Assembly: GCA_013285775.1 (NCBI GenBank)
Contig: JABDHB010000006.1
Coordinates: forward strand, 1 to 32,438
DNA from: Chlamydiota bacterium
GTDB lineage: Bacteria; Chlamydiota; Chlamydiia; Chlamydiales; Rhabdochlamydiaceae
DNA length: 32,438 bases
Direction of reading: 5' to 3'
Shown one piece after another: positions 6,379 through 13,893 of this stretch (the first letter of the stretch is position 1; the number at the start of each line of letters is the position of its first letter). A model generated the notes under the pieces. That model ran no database searches. It was given only the letters and a program-made list of their open reading frames with translations, and was not told the DNA's origin. A program made the position numbers and the translations under genes.

Positions 6379-7176
6379 TTTTTTATAGAAGCTTAAGCTG
6401 TAAAAAATTGCAGCTGTGAGGGCTATTGTTGCTCCTGGGGGCCAATTAAGATACCAGGATCCGCTTGTGCCTATTACTGTAAAAATGATTCCCAGGAGAA
6501 TGGCAAGTCCCATGATATGGGGCATTCTATTTTGGAATCTTCCTGCAATAGCCGCGGGTATTGCCAGCATGGCAATCACTAGGATCGCTCCTACTACTTG
6601 GATGAGTAGGACAACTGATACGGCTATGAGCGCGAGAAGAAGAAAATAATACCAGGTTACCTTGACATTTTGCAGTCTTGCTTGTTCTTCATCAAAACAG
6701 ATCGCCAAAAATCGATTGTGAAAGAAAAAAGCGCAGATAAGGACGATCAGATCGAGTCCTAAAATTAAAAAGATATCGCTTTTGCTAATCCACAAGATGT
6801 TTCCAAAAAGAAAATGCATTAATTCGACGTTGTAGCCTGGCGTCAGAGCAATGAAGATGATGCCAAGGGACATTCCTGTAGACCATAGGGCTGCAATGAT
6901 TGTGTCTTCTCTTTCTTTGTGCTTCAGATGCACCCATCCAATAAGGAAGGCGGAAATAAGGGCAAACAGGAGGGCTCCATTTAAGGGACTCATCCAAGAA
7001 ATTCCGTAAGTTCGCTTAAGCCAAAGAAAAAGTCCCATGCCTCCCAGAACTGAATGGGAGATGCTTCCGCTAATAAAGACGATTCTTTTAGCTACTACAT
7101 AAGATCCCATGATGCCAGCGGTAATCGAGGCTGAGGCCCCGGCAAGGATAGCCATAAGAAAGAAAGAATTAATCAT
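6367..7176 (-). CDS. Metal-ion ABC transporter permease (ZnuB/MntB type)
   Basis: A 269-residue inner-membrane protein of the ABC-3 family with about eight hydrophobic helices. Family features include AGIMGSYVVAKRIVFISGSISHSVLGG near the N-terminus (read as two parts, around residues 20-46) and AMLAIPAAIAGRF near the C-terminus. It forms the channel for a Zn2+, Mn2+ or Fe2+ import system with the ATPase and binding protein encoded just upstream. I start it at MINSFF (ATG 7174-7176), which overlaps the ATPase gene by 8 bases; another in-frame ATG at 7194 is possible. Its last codons lie inside a long palindrome. Confidence 0.9.
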   Translation of the reverse strand: MINSFFLMAILAGASASITAGIMGSYVVAKRIVFISGSISHSVLGGMGLFLWLKRTYGISWMSPLNGALLFALISAFLIGWVHLKHKEREDTIIAALWSTGMSLGIIFIALTPGYNVELMHFLFGNILWISKSDIFLILGLDLIVLICAFFFHNRFLAICFDEEQARLQNVKVTWYYFLLLALIAVSVVLLIQVVGAILVIAMLAIPAAIAGRFQNRMPHIMGLAILLGIIFTVIGTSGSWYLNWPPGATIALTAAIFYSLSFYKKIPK

Positions 7177-7840
7177 GGTATAGCCCCATTGCAAAGTGTC
7201 CGCAAGCGTCTTTAGGCAGGAGTGGGAATACTTTTTTCCTCACACAATATAATAGGTCGGCTTTATCGAGTATTGGCTGTAAGTCATGGGTGACCATTAG
7301 GATGGTGATTTCCCCCTTAAGATCCATAAGAAGTTTATAAATTTCTCTTTCTGATTTGGTGTCAACGCTTGCAGTTGGCTCATCGAGAAGAAGAATTTCT
7401 GGTTCACTTATCAGCGCGCGTGCTATGAGGGCTCTTTGGGCCTGTCCCCCTGAAAGAGATCCAAAAGATTGATCTTTTAATTGGGAGAGGCCTACTTGGC
7501 TTAAGGCTTCGAGTGCTTTTTGTTTAATACTTTGGGGATAGCTTCCCCACCAGGTGCATTTAGAAATAGCTCCAGTTAAGACAAGTTCAAAAACGGTGAT
7601 GGGAAATTGTTTGTCGTATCTGGTTATTTGAGGGACATATCCTATTTTGTTATATGCGATTTCAACCGTTCCTTTTGAAGGTTTTAGAAAGCCCATCATT
7701 AATTTTAGCAAAGTTGTTTTGCCACCCCCATTTGGACCAAAGATGACAATAAAGTTTCCATGGGGAATAGACAGAGAGACATTTTCAAGAATAAGGTTCT
7801 TGTCATAGGCAAACTCAAGATTTTTGATCTCTATGCTCAT
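7169..7840 (-). CDS. Metal-ion ABC transporter ATPase (ZnuC/MntA type)
   Basis: A 223-residue ATP-binding subunit that powers metal import from the cytoplasmic face. The Walker A motif is GPNGGGKTT (residues 35-43). The Q-loop is YVPQ, the ABC signature LSGGQAQR, Walker B ILLLDEPTASVD, and the switch histidine lies in MVTHD. The start codon overlaps the binding-protein stop by 4 bases (ATGA type), and the 3' end overlaps the permease start, so the three genes are tightly coupled in one operon. Confidence 0.95.
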   Translation of the reverse strand: MSIEIKNLEFAYDKNLILENVSLSIPHGNFIVIFGPNGGGKTTLLKLMMGFLKPSKGTVEIAYNKIGYVPQITRYDKQFPITVFELVLTGAISKCTWWGSYPQSIKQKALEALSQVGLSQLKDQSFGSLSGGQAQRALIARALISEPEILLLDEPTASVDTKSEREIYKLLMDLKGEITILMVTHDLQPILDKADLLYCVRKKVFPLLPKDACGHFAMGLYHD

Positions 7841-8679
7841 TGCTTATTTGCTATCTGTTTTGCGATGTTACGCAGTGTTGTTGGGTAATCTCCAGAATAG
7901 GGGTCAACCATATAAAGCTGCAAATGGAGTTTTTCAGCAATAAGCTCGGCTCCCTTGTTGCTGTATTGTGGTTCTGCAAAAATGGCGGAAATTTTATTTT
8001 GCTCGATTGTTTGTAAAAGCTCGGAAATATGTTGAGGTAGAGGATCCTTTCCTTCTTGTTCTACAGAAAGTTGTTTTAGGCCATAGTCTCGACAAAAATA
8101 ACCAAATGCTGGATGAGACACAACGATTGCTTGGCCTGAAAGGGGTTCGAGCATTTCTGTGATTTCTGCATCTAGGCTGTCTAGCTCACTTAAAAATTTT
8201 AACAGATTTTCTTCGTATAGAGTGCCATTTTCAGGAAAGGCTTTTACGAGAGCTTCTTTAATGGCAATCGCTTGTTTTTTTCCCTCTTTTGGGCTTAGCC
8301 ATATATGTCTATCTTCAGCATGATCGCAATGGGCGCACCCTTCACGGATCAAATCGATCCCTTCTGATAAATCGATCATTAATAGTGTAGGATTATGCTG
8401 CTCTATAATGTTTATGATTTTATCTTCGAAAGGCTCTCCGATTCTTAGCCACACTTTTGCGCTTTTTAAGGGCTCTACATCTCTGAGGGTTGGCTCAAAC
8501 AGATGGGGGTTGGCTCCGCTTGGAATAAGCGGTTTTGCTACAATTGTATCTCCCCCGATCTTATTTAAAAAATAAGCATATGGCGCGATATTTGTTAGAA
8601 CAATGGGCTTCGAGCTTGCCGGTTCTTGCTTTGCGCAGGCGCCAAATAGTAATAAAAAAACTAATATTATACTTTTCAT
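7837..8679 (-). CDS. Metal-binding lipoprotein of ABC transporter (ZnuA/MntC type)
   Basis: A 280-residue cluster A-I solute-binding protein. MKSIILVFLLLFGAC is a lipoprotein signal with a lipobox ending at Cys15, so the mature protein is membrane-anchored. Metal-ligand regions can be seen in order: NPHLFEP, a His/Cys-rich patch (CAHCDHAEDRH) leading into HIWLSPK, VVSHPAFGYF, and a C-terminal acidic DPYSGDYPTT. Extra histidines before the central ligand are common in zinc-binding members, so Zn2+ is favoured, but Mn2+ or Fe2+ cannot be excluded. The start at 8677-8679 is chosen for the signal peptide; the frame extends upstream into the tRNA-Ser gene but that part is not coding. An AAGGA motif overlaps the start region. 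Confidence 0.92.
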   Translation of the reverse strand: MKSIILVFLLLFGACAKQEPASSKPIVLTNIAPYAYFLNKIGGDTIVAKPLIPSGANPHLFEPTLRDVEPLKSAKVWLRIGEPFEDKIINIIEQHNPTLLMIDLSEGIDLIREGCAHCDHAEDRHIWLSPKEGKKQAIAIKEALVKAFPENGTLYEENLLKFLSELDSLDAEITEMLEPLSGQAIVVSHPAFGYFCRDYGLKQLSVEQEGKDPLPQHISELLQTIEQNKISAIFAEPQYSNKGAELIAEKLHLQLYMVDPYSGDYPTTLRNIAKQIANKQ

Positions 8680-8728
8680 CCTTAGTATAATCAGCCTTAC
8701 TGACGAAATTTTCAAGCAAAAACAATAG

Positions 8729-8758
8729 TTGTCGGATAATGGGTTCACGATGTAAACT
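8729..8758 (+). promoter_or_regulatory. Candidate promoter for tRNA-Ser
   Basis: TTGTCG (8729-8734), an 18-base spacer and TAAACT (8753-8758) would start transcription about 7 bases before the tRNA. No other promoter-like pair is evident before nrdR, so this may also feed the repeat array and nrdR. Confidence 0.45.
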
Positions 8759-8771
8759 CTGTGGCTTATTT

Positions 8772-8858
8772 GGAGAGGTGTCAGAGCGGCCGATCGAGCA
8801 TGCCTGGAAAGCATGTAAACACGAAAGTGTTTCGTGGGTTCGAATCCCACCCTCTCCG
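8772..8858 (+). tRNA. tRNA-Ser (GGA)
   Basis: The 87-base class II tRNA has acceptor strands GGAGAGG and CCTCTCC with discriminator G. The anticodon loop CTGGAAA gives anticodon GGA. A long variable arm (ACACGAAAGTGT) and a T arm GTGGGTTCGAATCCCAC follow. CCA is not encoded. The 3' portion from GAATCCCACC to the discriminator is repeated three more times downstream. Confidence 0.96.
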
Positions 8859-9280
8859 AATCCTTTTTTTGTCCTCCTCGAACGAGGAGGACAAAAAAAG
8901 GATTCGAGAGAGCAAGCCACTAAATGTGGCTTGCGTGGTGGGTTCGAAGTGAGGCCTCGTGCCGAACCGGCCCCGAAGGGGGAATCCCACCCTCTCCGAA
9001 TCCTTTTTTTGTCCTCCTCGAACGAGGAGGACAAAAAAAGGATTCGAGAGAGCAAGCCACTAAATGTGGCTTGCGTGGTGGGTTCGAAGTGAGGCCTCGT
9101 GCCGAACCGGCCCCGAAGGGGGAATCCCACCCTCTCCGAATCCTTTTTTTGTCCTCCTCGAACGAGGAGGACAAAAAAAGGATTCGAGAGAGCAAGCCAC
9201 TAAATGTGGCTTGCGTGGTGGGTTCGAAGTGAGGCCTCGTGCCGAACCGGCCCCGAAGGGGGAATCCCACCCTCTCCGAA
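8859..9280 (+). repeat. Tandem array: three identical 140-bp units carrying the tRNA-Ser 3' end (family T)
   Basis: Three units with a period of exactly 140 bp (8861-9000, 9001-9140, 9141-9280) are identical at every base. In order, each has: a perfect 22-bp inverted repeat around an AA loop (T7-GTCCTCCTCG and its complement); CGAGAGAG, complementary to the tRNA-Ser acceptor 3' strand; the hairpin GCCACTAAATGTGGC; GGTGGGTTCGAA, which mirrors the tRNA T-arm half; a GC-rich block (GAGGCCTC, CCCCGAAGGGG); and a direct copy of the tRNA 3' end, GAATCCCACCCTCTCCG. A fourth, broken unit follows at 9515-9569. Frames read across the units in all directions, but they encode the same repeated peptide and are not credible genes. 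Confidence 0.95.
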
Positions 9281-9290
9281 CCGAAGTAAT

Positions 9291-9510
9291 AAGCTGACTT
9301 TGGGTTTTAATGGCTCAAGGTGTTTATATTAAGCGAGCTAGCGAGCTTTTTGGAGTGCGCAAATTTATTTGCGCTTTTCTCTACATCGATTTATCGATGT
9401 ACAAGTTGACGGCGATAAATCGCCTTGAAAAAAAGCGCAAATCAATTTGCGCACTCCAAAGCTCGCTTCCGCTCGCAAACTAAGATCTTATTAAACCCAA
9501 AACTCAGGTT
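9291..9510. repeat. Palindromic element family A, copy 1
   Basis: The right end carries AACCCAAAACTCAGGTT, the complement of the 17-bp terminal repeat seen in copy 2; the left end (from about 9291) is a degenerate version. Inside, GGAGTGCGCAAATTTATTTGCGC is mirrored (two near-palindromic blocks, written here as adjacent GGAGTGCGC and AAATTTATTTGCGC). The loop holds two small hairpins, CATCGATTTATCGATG and GGCGATAAATCGCC. It occupies the position where the 22-bp hairpin of a fourth 140-bp unit would be expected. Confidence 0.8.
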
Positions 9511-9514
9511 AATA

Positions 9515-9569
9515 GGAGAGGAGCAAGCCACTAAATGTGGCTTGCGTGGTGGGTTCGAAGTGAGGCCTT
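9515..9569 (+). repeat. Broken fourth unit of the tRNA-Ser array
   Basis: From GAGCAAGCCACTAAATG to GTGAGGCCT this stretch matches the middle of the 140-bp unit. It then diverges into the nrdR ribosome binding site region. The unit's first part is replaced by element A copy 1, and its tRNA-like last part is missing. Confidence 0.85.
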
Positions 9570-9588
9570 GTGGCGATAATGAGGGAAG

Positions 9589-10044
9589 ATGCGCTGTCCG
9601 TTTTGCGATCATATAGATCTTAAGGTCACCGATTCTCGGGATGCTGCCGAGGTCAATGGGGTGAGAAGGCGTCGCGAGTGTTTGAAATGCTTGAGACGTT
9701 TCACGACATTTGAAACGATCGATCTCACTATCCAAGTTTTTAAAAGAGATGGCACCTACGAAGATTTTGTCCAAGATAAGCTTATTAAGGGTCTGGATGC
9801 GGCATGCCGCCATACAAGAATTAGTCACGAGCAAGTTCTGGCTCTTGCCTATAAAATTACTGCTGATTTAATGGAGCGACAAATACGAGAAATTTCGACC
9901 ACAGAGCTTGGAGAAATCGTGATGCTTCATTTAAGGGCGATGGATATTATTGCATATATTCGGTTCGCTTGTGTATATCGTCGATTTAAGGACGTAGATG
10001 AGCTAATGGACGCTATTAAACTAGGTAGGTTGGAATGTCATTAA
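9589..10044 (+). CDS. nrdR: Transcriptional repressor NrdR
   Basis: A 151-residue regulator of ribonucleotide reductase genes that senses ATP/dATP. The N-terminal zinc ribbon has Cys3, Cys6, Cys31 and Cys34, with the typical RRRREC and RFTTFE surroundings. An ATP-cone follows (VFKRDGTYEDFVQDKLIKGL from about residue 50). The C-terminus contains the usual YIRFACVYRRFKDVDE. Length matches the family. GAGGGA precedes the ATG by 3-4 bases. The upstream 70 bases are repeat DNA from the tRNA-Ser array with no clear promoter, so read-through from tRNA-Ser is possible. It overlaps the next gene by 10 bases. Confidence 0.95.
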   Translation: MRCPFCDHIDLKVTDSRDAAEVNGVRRRRECLKCLRRFTTFETIDLTIQVFKRDGTYEDFVQDKLIKGLDAACRHTRISHEQVLALAYKITADLMERQIREISTTELGEIVMLHLRAMDIIAYIRFACVYRRFKDVDELMDAIKLGRLECH

Positions 10045-10400
10045 AGAAACAAGATATAGAAAGATTTAAAAAAAGACTTGAAGAGCAAAGAGCTCAGATG
10101 AACCAGCTCGTTCGTGGAGCTACGGAAGAAGTGAAGGATACAGATCAATCAAAAGGGTATTCTCAACATCAAGCGGATGAAGGAACAGACGATTTTAATA
10201 GAACGGTTTCCCTTGAGGTGACCTCTAAGGAATTTGATATTTTAAAGCAGATTGACAGGGCGCTTCAAAAAATTGAAGATGGTACTTACGGAGTTTGCGA
10301 TATCACGGAAGAAGAGATCCCGATTGCGCGACTTGAGGCAATTCCTTACGCGACAATGACAGTTAAGGCGCAAGAAAAACTAGAGAAAGGACTGCTTTGA
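10035..10400 (+). CDS. DksA/TraR-family protein lacking a complete zinc finger
   Basis: A 121-residue protein with a long N-terminal coiled-coil (residues 1-40), an acidic turn with SQHQADEGTDDF, a second helix, and a C-terminal segment YGVCDITEEEIPIARLEAIPYA. This last part clearly follows the DksA/TraR finger pattern (YGxCxxCGxxIxxxRLxAxP). Only the first cysteine remains, however, and the later CxxC is replaced by TVKAQ. It probably folds without zinc, like known Cys-poor DksA variants. Such proteins bind the RNA polymerase secondary channel. It overlaps nrdR upstream and lspA downstream, so it is in the same operon. Confidence 0.88.
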   Translation: MSLKKQDIERFKKRLEEQRAQMNQLVRGATEEVKDTDQSKGYSQHQADEGTDDFNRTVSLEVTSKEFDILKQIDRALQKIEDGTYGVCDITEEEIPIARLEAIPYATMTVKAQEKLEKGLL

Positions 10401-10888
10401 AATTGATGAAGTGGGTCTGGTTCGTAGCTCTTGCATTTACCGTTTTTGGATTGGATATAGCTTCTAAGTCTTATGTCTATCAACACTTTCCTTTAAACGG
10501 GGTTTTCCCAGTCTTTCAAAATGTTTTAGGCATAGATTTTTCGATTAGCTATGCTGCAAATACTGGCGCTGCTTGGGGCGTTTTTGCAGGCTTTCAAGAC
10601 TTTCTTCTCTATTTTCGGATTGTTGTGATTGGAGCTCTTTTAGGCTACATCCTCTTTTTTAATAAGGAAAAAAAGCTTCTTTACCCTTTCATGCTCATTA
10701 TTACTGGAGCTATAGGGAATGTTCTTGATTATTTTATATATGGACATGTGGTTGACATGTTTTACTTTAAGTTTGGAAGTTATTCTTATCCTATTTTTAA
10801 CATCGCTGACAGCGCTATTTTTTGTGGCACAGTTTGGCTCATCTTGGTATCAAAAAAACGTGCTGCGCATAAGCAATCCCTCAGTTGA
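10397..10888 (+). CDS. lspA: Lipoprotein signal peptidase (signal peptidase II)
   Basis: A 163-residue inner-membrane aspartyl protease that cleaves prolipoprotein signal peptides, such as the metal-binding lipoprotein in this window. It has four hydrophobic helices. The conserved parts are GLDIASKSYV near the start, a GNVLDYFIYGHVVDMFYF region with the first catalytic Asp (about residue 114), and FNIADSAIFCG with the second. I use TTG at 10397-10399 because AAAGG lies 6 bases upstream; an ATG at 10406-10408 is the alternative. It overlaps the dksA-like stop by 4 bases. Confidence 0.93.
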   Translation: MKLMKWVWFVALAFTVFGLDIASKSYVYQHFPLNGVFPVFQNVLGIDFSISYAANTGAAWGVFAGFQDFLLYFRIVVIGALLGYILFFNKEKKLLYPFMLIITGAIGNVLDYFIYGHVVDMFYFKFGSYSYPIFNIADSAIFCGTVWLILVSKKRAAHKQSLS

Positions 10889-10925
10889 GGGGACTCTCTG
10901 TGTTTCCAAATGGATTAAAATCCAA

Positions 10926-11501
10926 GTGCTTTTAGACCTCTCTGAAATGGAGGAGCTGATCCGGCATCTTCAGCCATTTTATTGTCTAGATACGAGCCGC
11001 GTTGTTTCTTCTTTTGAGCATGATTTTTTAGAGGACTATAAACTGTATTTGAAAGATCTAAAAACTCCTGTGAGGTCTTGCATCTGGACGACTTCTTTAG
11101 ATCCGCTTTACGCAATGAAAGTGGGAGAGGATAAATATCTCATTAAATCTTTACTCCCCACCATTCAAATTCAGGCGCACCAATTTTTTTATTCAGATTT
11201 AGATAAAAAATTTCATCCGATGGTCTTAAGTAAAGAAAGTATTTCATGGGGAATACAATTTTCCTATCCTCAACTCTATCAAGACCCCAAAACACAGGCC
11301 TTTCACAAATGTAGCGATTTGCCCAATACCCAACTTTTTTTAAAGCTAACCAAATGGCTAAGAGAGTATAGTTGTCCCACGCCATTCATGGCGGAAGGGA
11401 AAAAAGTGCATGTCCCCATTCGGATTGGGTTAAAAGTTTTTTCTTGGATTAAAGATCATCCCCAGCTTAAGGCTCGAGGTTTAGAAGTATGTCATCGATA
11501 G
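10926..11501 (+). CDS. Conserved-looking protein of unknown function; start uncertain
   Basis: The frame is open from inside lspA (10719) to 11501. A coding protein is likely from about 10890, where lspA ends; candidate starts are GTG 10926 or ATG 10947, and none has a convincing ribosome binding site. GAGGGG at 10886-10891 overlaps the lspA stop and might serve a non-ATG start near 10899. The protein is soluble, about 190 residues, with an acidic N-terminal helix (LSEMEELIRHLQPF), a strand-rich centre (PVRSCIWTTSLDPLYAMKVG) and a basic C-terminus. I do not recognise the family. Position inside a run of ribosome-linked genes suggests a housekeeping role. Confidence 0.6.
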   Translation: MLLDLSEMEELIRHLQPFYCLDTSRVVSSFEHDFLEDYKLYLKDLKTPVRSCIWTTSLDPLYAMKVGEDKYLIKSLLPTIQIQAHQFFYSDLDKKFHPMVLSKESISWGIQFSYPQLYQDPKTQAFHKCSDLPNTQLFLKLTKWLREYSCPTPFMAEGKKVHVPIRIGLKVFSWIKDHPQLKARGLEVCHR

Positions 11502-11532
11502 TAGAAAAAATTTATGAAGCAGGGGAGGGGAT

Positions 11533-12351
11533 ATGAGTTATTCACTTCTAGATAGTGGCGACGAGCAAAAGCTCGAAAAATTTGGCCCTTATACTCTTAT
11601 CCGTCCTTGCGCACAAGCAATTTGGAAACCTAAAAAAAGTTGGGATAAAGTTAAAGTTGATGCTGTGTTTTCCCGCGAGAAAGAAAACAAGTGGAAAATG
11701 ATGAATAAGCTCCCCCCATCGTGGATAATAGAGCTTCAAGGGGTAAAATTCAAAATTGCTCCTACCGATTTTGGGCACTTAGGCGTTTTTCCTGAACACA
11801 GCATGCTTTGGGCCTGGATGCAAGAAAAAATTAAAACTCGACAGACTCCCAATATTTTAAATCTCTTTGCTTACTCAGGGGGAGCCACGCTTAGCTGTGC
11901 TCAAGCTGGCGCAAAAGTATGTCATCTTGATGCATCTAAAGGAATGGTCACGTGGGCAAGAGAAAATGCCGAGCTTAATAAGTTACAATCAGCCCCTATT
12001 CGCTGGATTGTGGAAGATGTACTCAAATTTCTGCAGCGAGAACAAAAGCGCAATGTGAAATACGATGGGATTATTTTGGATCCTCCAAGTTTTGGGCGGG
12101 GAAATAAAGGGGAGATTTTTAAAATAGAAAAAGATATTCATCCTCTATTGCATGCTTGTAAATCTCTTTTATCAAACGATCCTTTATTTCTGGTGCTGAC
12201 ATCTCATACGCCGGGTTTTACTCCACTTGCTATGGATCATCTTCTTTCTCAATGCTTACATAAAGGGAAAGTGGAAACAGGAGAGATGGTGATCTCTTCA
12301 GCTGAAAGTTTTGCTTTACCTTCAGGGAGTTTTGCAAAATGGGAACCTTAA
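11533..12351 (+). CDS. Class I SAM-dependent methyltransferase (RlmI/RlmK-like)
   Basis: A 272-residue methyltransferase, probably acting on 23S rRNA. The SAM-binding motif I is NLFAYSGGATL, followed by VCHLDASKGMVTWARENA, and the catalytic-loop motif IILDPPSFGRG. This order is typical of the COG1092 group of rRNA cytosine methyltransferases. It lacks the N-terminal PUA domain of E. coli RlmI, having only a short beta-rich leader. A strong GGGGAGGGG site precedes the ATG. The 3' end overlaps the next methyltransferase gene by 13 bases. I recall the same pair side by side in Chlamydia. Confidence 0.88.
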   Translation: MSYSLLDSGDEQKLEKFGPYTLIRPCAQAIWKPKKSWDKVKVDAVFSREKENKWKMMNKLPPSWIIELQGVKFKIAPTDFGHLGVFPEHSMLWAWMQEKIKTRQTPNILNLFAYSGGATLSCAQAGAKVCHLDASKGMVTWARENAELNKLQSAPIRWIVEDVLKFLQREQKRNVKYDGIILDPPSFGRGNKGEIFKIEKDIHPLLHACKSLLSNDPLFLVLTSHTPGFTPLAMDHLLSQCLHKGKVETGEMVISSAESFALPSGSFAKWEP

Positions 12352-13130
12352 TCATTACAAGCCTTCAAAATCCTAAGGTGAAACTTGCAGGTTTATTAAA
12401 AGATCGGCGTGATCGGGATCAGCTCGGTCTTTTTCTGATTGAAGGATACAGAGAGCTTAAGCGCGCAGTCGATAGCGGTGTGCAAATAAAAACGCTTTTT
12501 ATTTGCCCTGAGTTTTTTTTGGGAATTAACGAAAAGGCTTTAATTGCTCAAATTGGAGGAGAAGTTTTTGAATGCACAACGCCTGTTTTTCAAAAGCTCT
12601 CTTATCGTGATCGCCCTGATGGACTTGTTGCCATTGCTCATCAAAATAAGCTACAGCTAGATAATATTCCCATCTCGAAAAATCCTTTTTTTGTCGTAGC
12701 AGAGAGCATCGAAAAACCTGGGAACCTTGGGACCATTTTACGCTCATGCGATGCTGTGAAAGTGGATGGGGTAATTGTATGTGATAGATGCACGGATATT
12801 TATAATCCTAATGTGGTCCGCGCAAGTGTGGGAACCCTTTTTACGATTCCGGTTGTGGAAGCAGGAGGAGAAGAAACTCTTCTTTGGCTCAAAAAACATC
12901 AGATCAAAATAGTTGCTGCCACACCTGCTGCTAAAATGGATTACACCGAAGCTGATTTTACCGGCCCCGTAGCGATTGCAGTGGGGACAGAGCAGCTCGG
13001 ATTATCCAAGCGTTGGATGGAAGCGGCGGATATCCAAGTATCGATCCCTATGATGGGCGTCGCAGACTCTCTTAACGTTGCCTCTGCCACCACGATCCTC
13101 CTTTATGAGGTAGTGCGCCAGCGCAAATGA
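12339..13130 (+). CDS. SpoU/TrmH-family RNA 2'-O-methyltransferase
   Basis: A 263-residue protein with an N-terminal substrate-binding part (LQNPKVKLAGLLKDRRDRDQ) and a SPOUT catalytic domain. The three SPOUT motifs are visible: EKPGNLGTILRSCDA (motif 1 with its Asn and Arg), AIAVGTEQLGLS (motif 2), and IPMMGVADSLNVASATTILLYE (motif 3; a knot-forming loop). Its target is a ribose in rRNA or tRNA, but which one cannot be told from the sequence. It is translationally coupled to the genes on both sides. Confidence 0.92.
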   Translation: MGTLIITSLQNPKVKLAGLLKDRRDRDQLGLFLIEGYRELKRAVDSGVQIKTLFICPEFFLGINEKALIAQIGGEVFECTTPVFQKLSYRDRPDGLVAIAHQNKLQLDNIPISKNPFFVVAESIEKPGNLGTILRSCDAVKVDGVIVCDRCTDIYNPNVVRASVGTLFTIPVVEAGGEETLLWLKKHQIKIVAATPAAKMDYTEADFTGPVAIAVGTEQLGLSKRWMEAADIQVSIPMMGVADSLNVASATTILLYEVVRQRK

Positions 13131-13726
13131 AAGTAGTATATTGTGATAATCATATTCTTGTAGTTGAAAAGCCAGCGGGACTTCCTACTCAAGGCGAGGA
13201 AGGGGAAAAGTCTCTCCAAACGGAGGCTCAGGCGTGGGTCAAACAAAAGTATCAAAAAAAAGGGAATGTGTTTCTTCATCCTGTTCATAGGCTGGATGCT
13301 CCTGTTAGCGGTCTTGTCCTTTTTGCACGCACCAGCAAAGCGCTGTCTCGCTTAAATGAGATGATGAGAGAGCATAAAATTGAAAAGACTTACACAGCTC
13401 TTGTAGAAGGGGATCTCGAAGAAAAACAGGGAACTCTCAGACACAAATTACTTCATGGAGAGCACAGAGCTTTGATCTCTTCTAAAGGAAAGGAAGCCAT
13501 TCTCGATTATAAAGTAATCAAGAAAATTAAGAATAACACTCTAGTGGAAATTCATCTTCATACAGGGCGCTACCATCAGATCCGCGCTCAGTTCTCGGCA
13601 ATTGGTCATCCCATTGTCGGTGACACTAAATATGGCGCCAAAACTTCAGGCTCTTTGCAGCTTTGTAGCGCAGCCCTAAGTTTTACCCATCCCGTTACTG
13701 GGGCCTCTTGCGAATTTCGCCTTTAA
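13127..13726 (+). CDS. RluA-family RNA pseudouridine synthase
   Basis: A 199-residue single-domain enzyme that isomerises uridine in rRNA or tRNA. The catalytic HRLD motif is at residues 54-57 (Asp57), in VHRLDAPVSGLVLFA. Further family motifs are EKPAGLPTQ, KTYTALVEG, and a C-terminal GRYHQIRAQFSAIGHPIVGDTKYG (read as GRYHQIR and GHPIVGDTKYG). There is no N-terminal S4 domain, so it resembles the short RluA/TruC type. ATGA overlap with the SpoU gene shows coupling. It is the last gene of the run and stops at the edge of a long palindrome. Confidence 0.92.
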   Translation: MKVVYCDNHILVVEKPAGLPTQGEEGEKSLQTEAQAWVKQKYQKKGNVFLHPVHRLDAPVSGLVLFARTSKALSRLNEMMREHKIEKTYTALVEGDLEEKQGTLRHKLLHGEHRALISSKGKEAILDYKVIKKIKNNTLVEIHLHTGRYHQIRAQFSAIGHPIVGDTKYGAKTSGSLQLCSAALSFTHPVTGASCEFRL

Positions 13727-13893
13727 CCTAAAAACGGCAATTGGATCCGGGCAAAAAGCACAATCTTTAGAGCCACAATCGTTTCCGATGGGGGCCGCCT
13801 TCACCACTCGGGAATGTCGGCCCCCATCGGAACCAATTGTGACTCAAAATCTTGCCCTTTTTGCCGCGGCCCAACTGCCGTTTCTAGGTTTAA
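13724..13893. repeat. Long palindrome between convergent genes (family E)
   Basis: Arms AACCTARAAACGGCA at the tips and CCGATGGGGGCCG near the loop are mirrored across a centre at about 13808. Intermediate blocks are imperfect (GGGCAAAAAG/CTTTTTGCC, CAATTGG/CCAATTG). The tips overlap the stop codons of both flanking convergent genes (TAA at 13724-13726 and, on the minus strand, 13890-13892). The tip motif AACCTAGAAACG recurs straight after the E2 stop at 18511, and a near match lies at about 32341. Confidence 0.8.

Noticed and set aside
8680-8850. Upstream extension of the metal-binding lipoprotein
   Set aside because: It would include the complement of tRNA-Ser and place the lipoprotein signal inside the protein.
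8859-9280. CRISPR-like repetition
   Set aside because: The units are identical and contiguous, with no unique spacers, and there are no cas genes nearby.
8561-9297. Several open frames on both strands across the tRNA-Ser array, encoding repeated peptides such as FSGLLSRILFLSSS
   Set aside because: They arise because the 140-bp units lack stops in several frames; 140 is not a multiple of 3, start sites are poor, and tRNA sequence is being translated.
10719-10925. Long start for the gene at 10926
   Set aside because: This part is the lspA 3' end read in another frame; lspA catalytic motifs are in the overlapped region.
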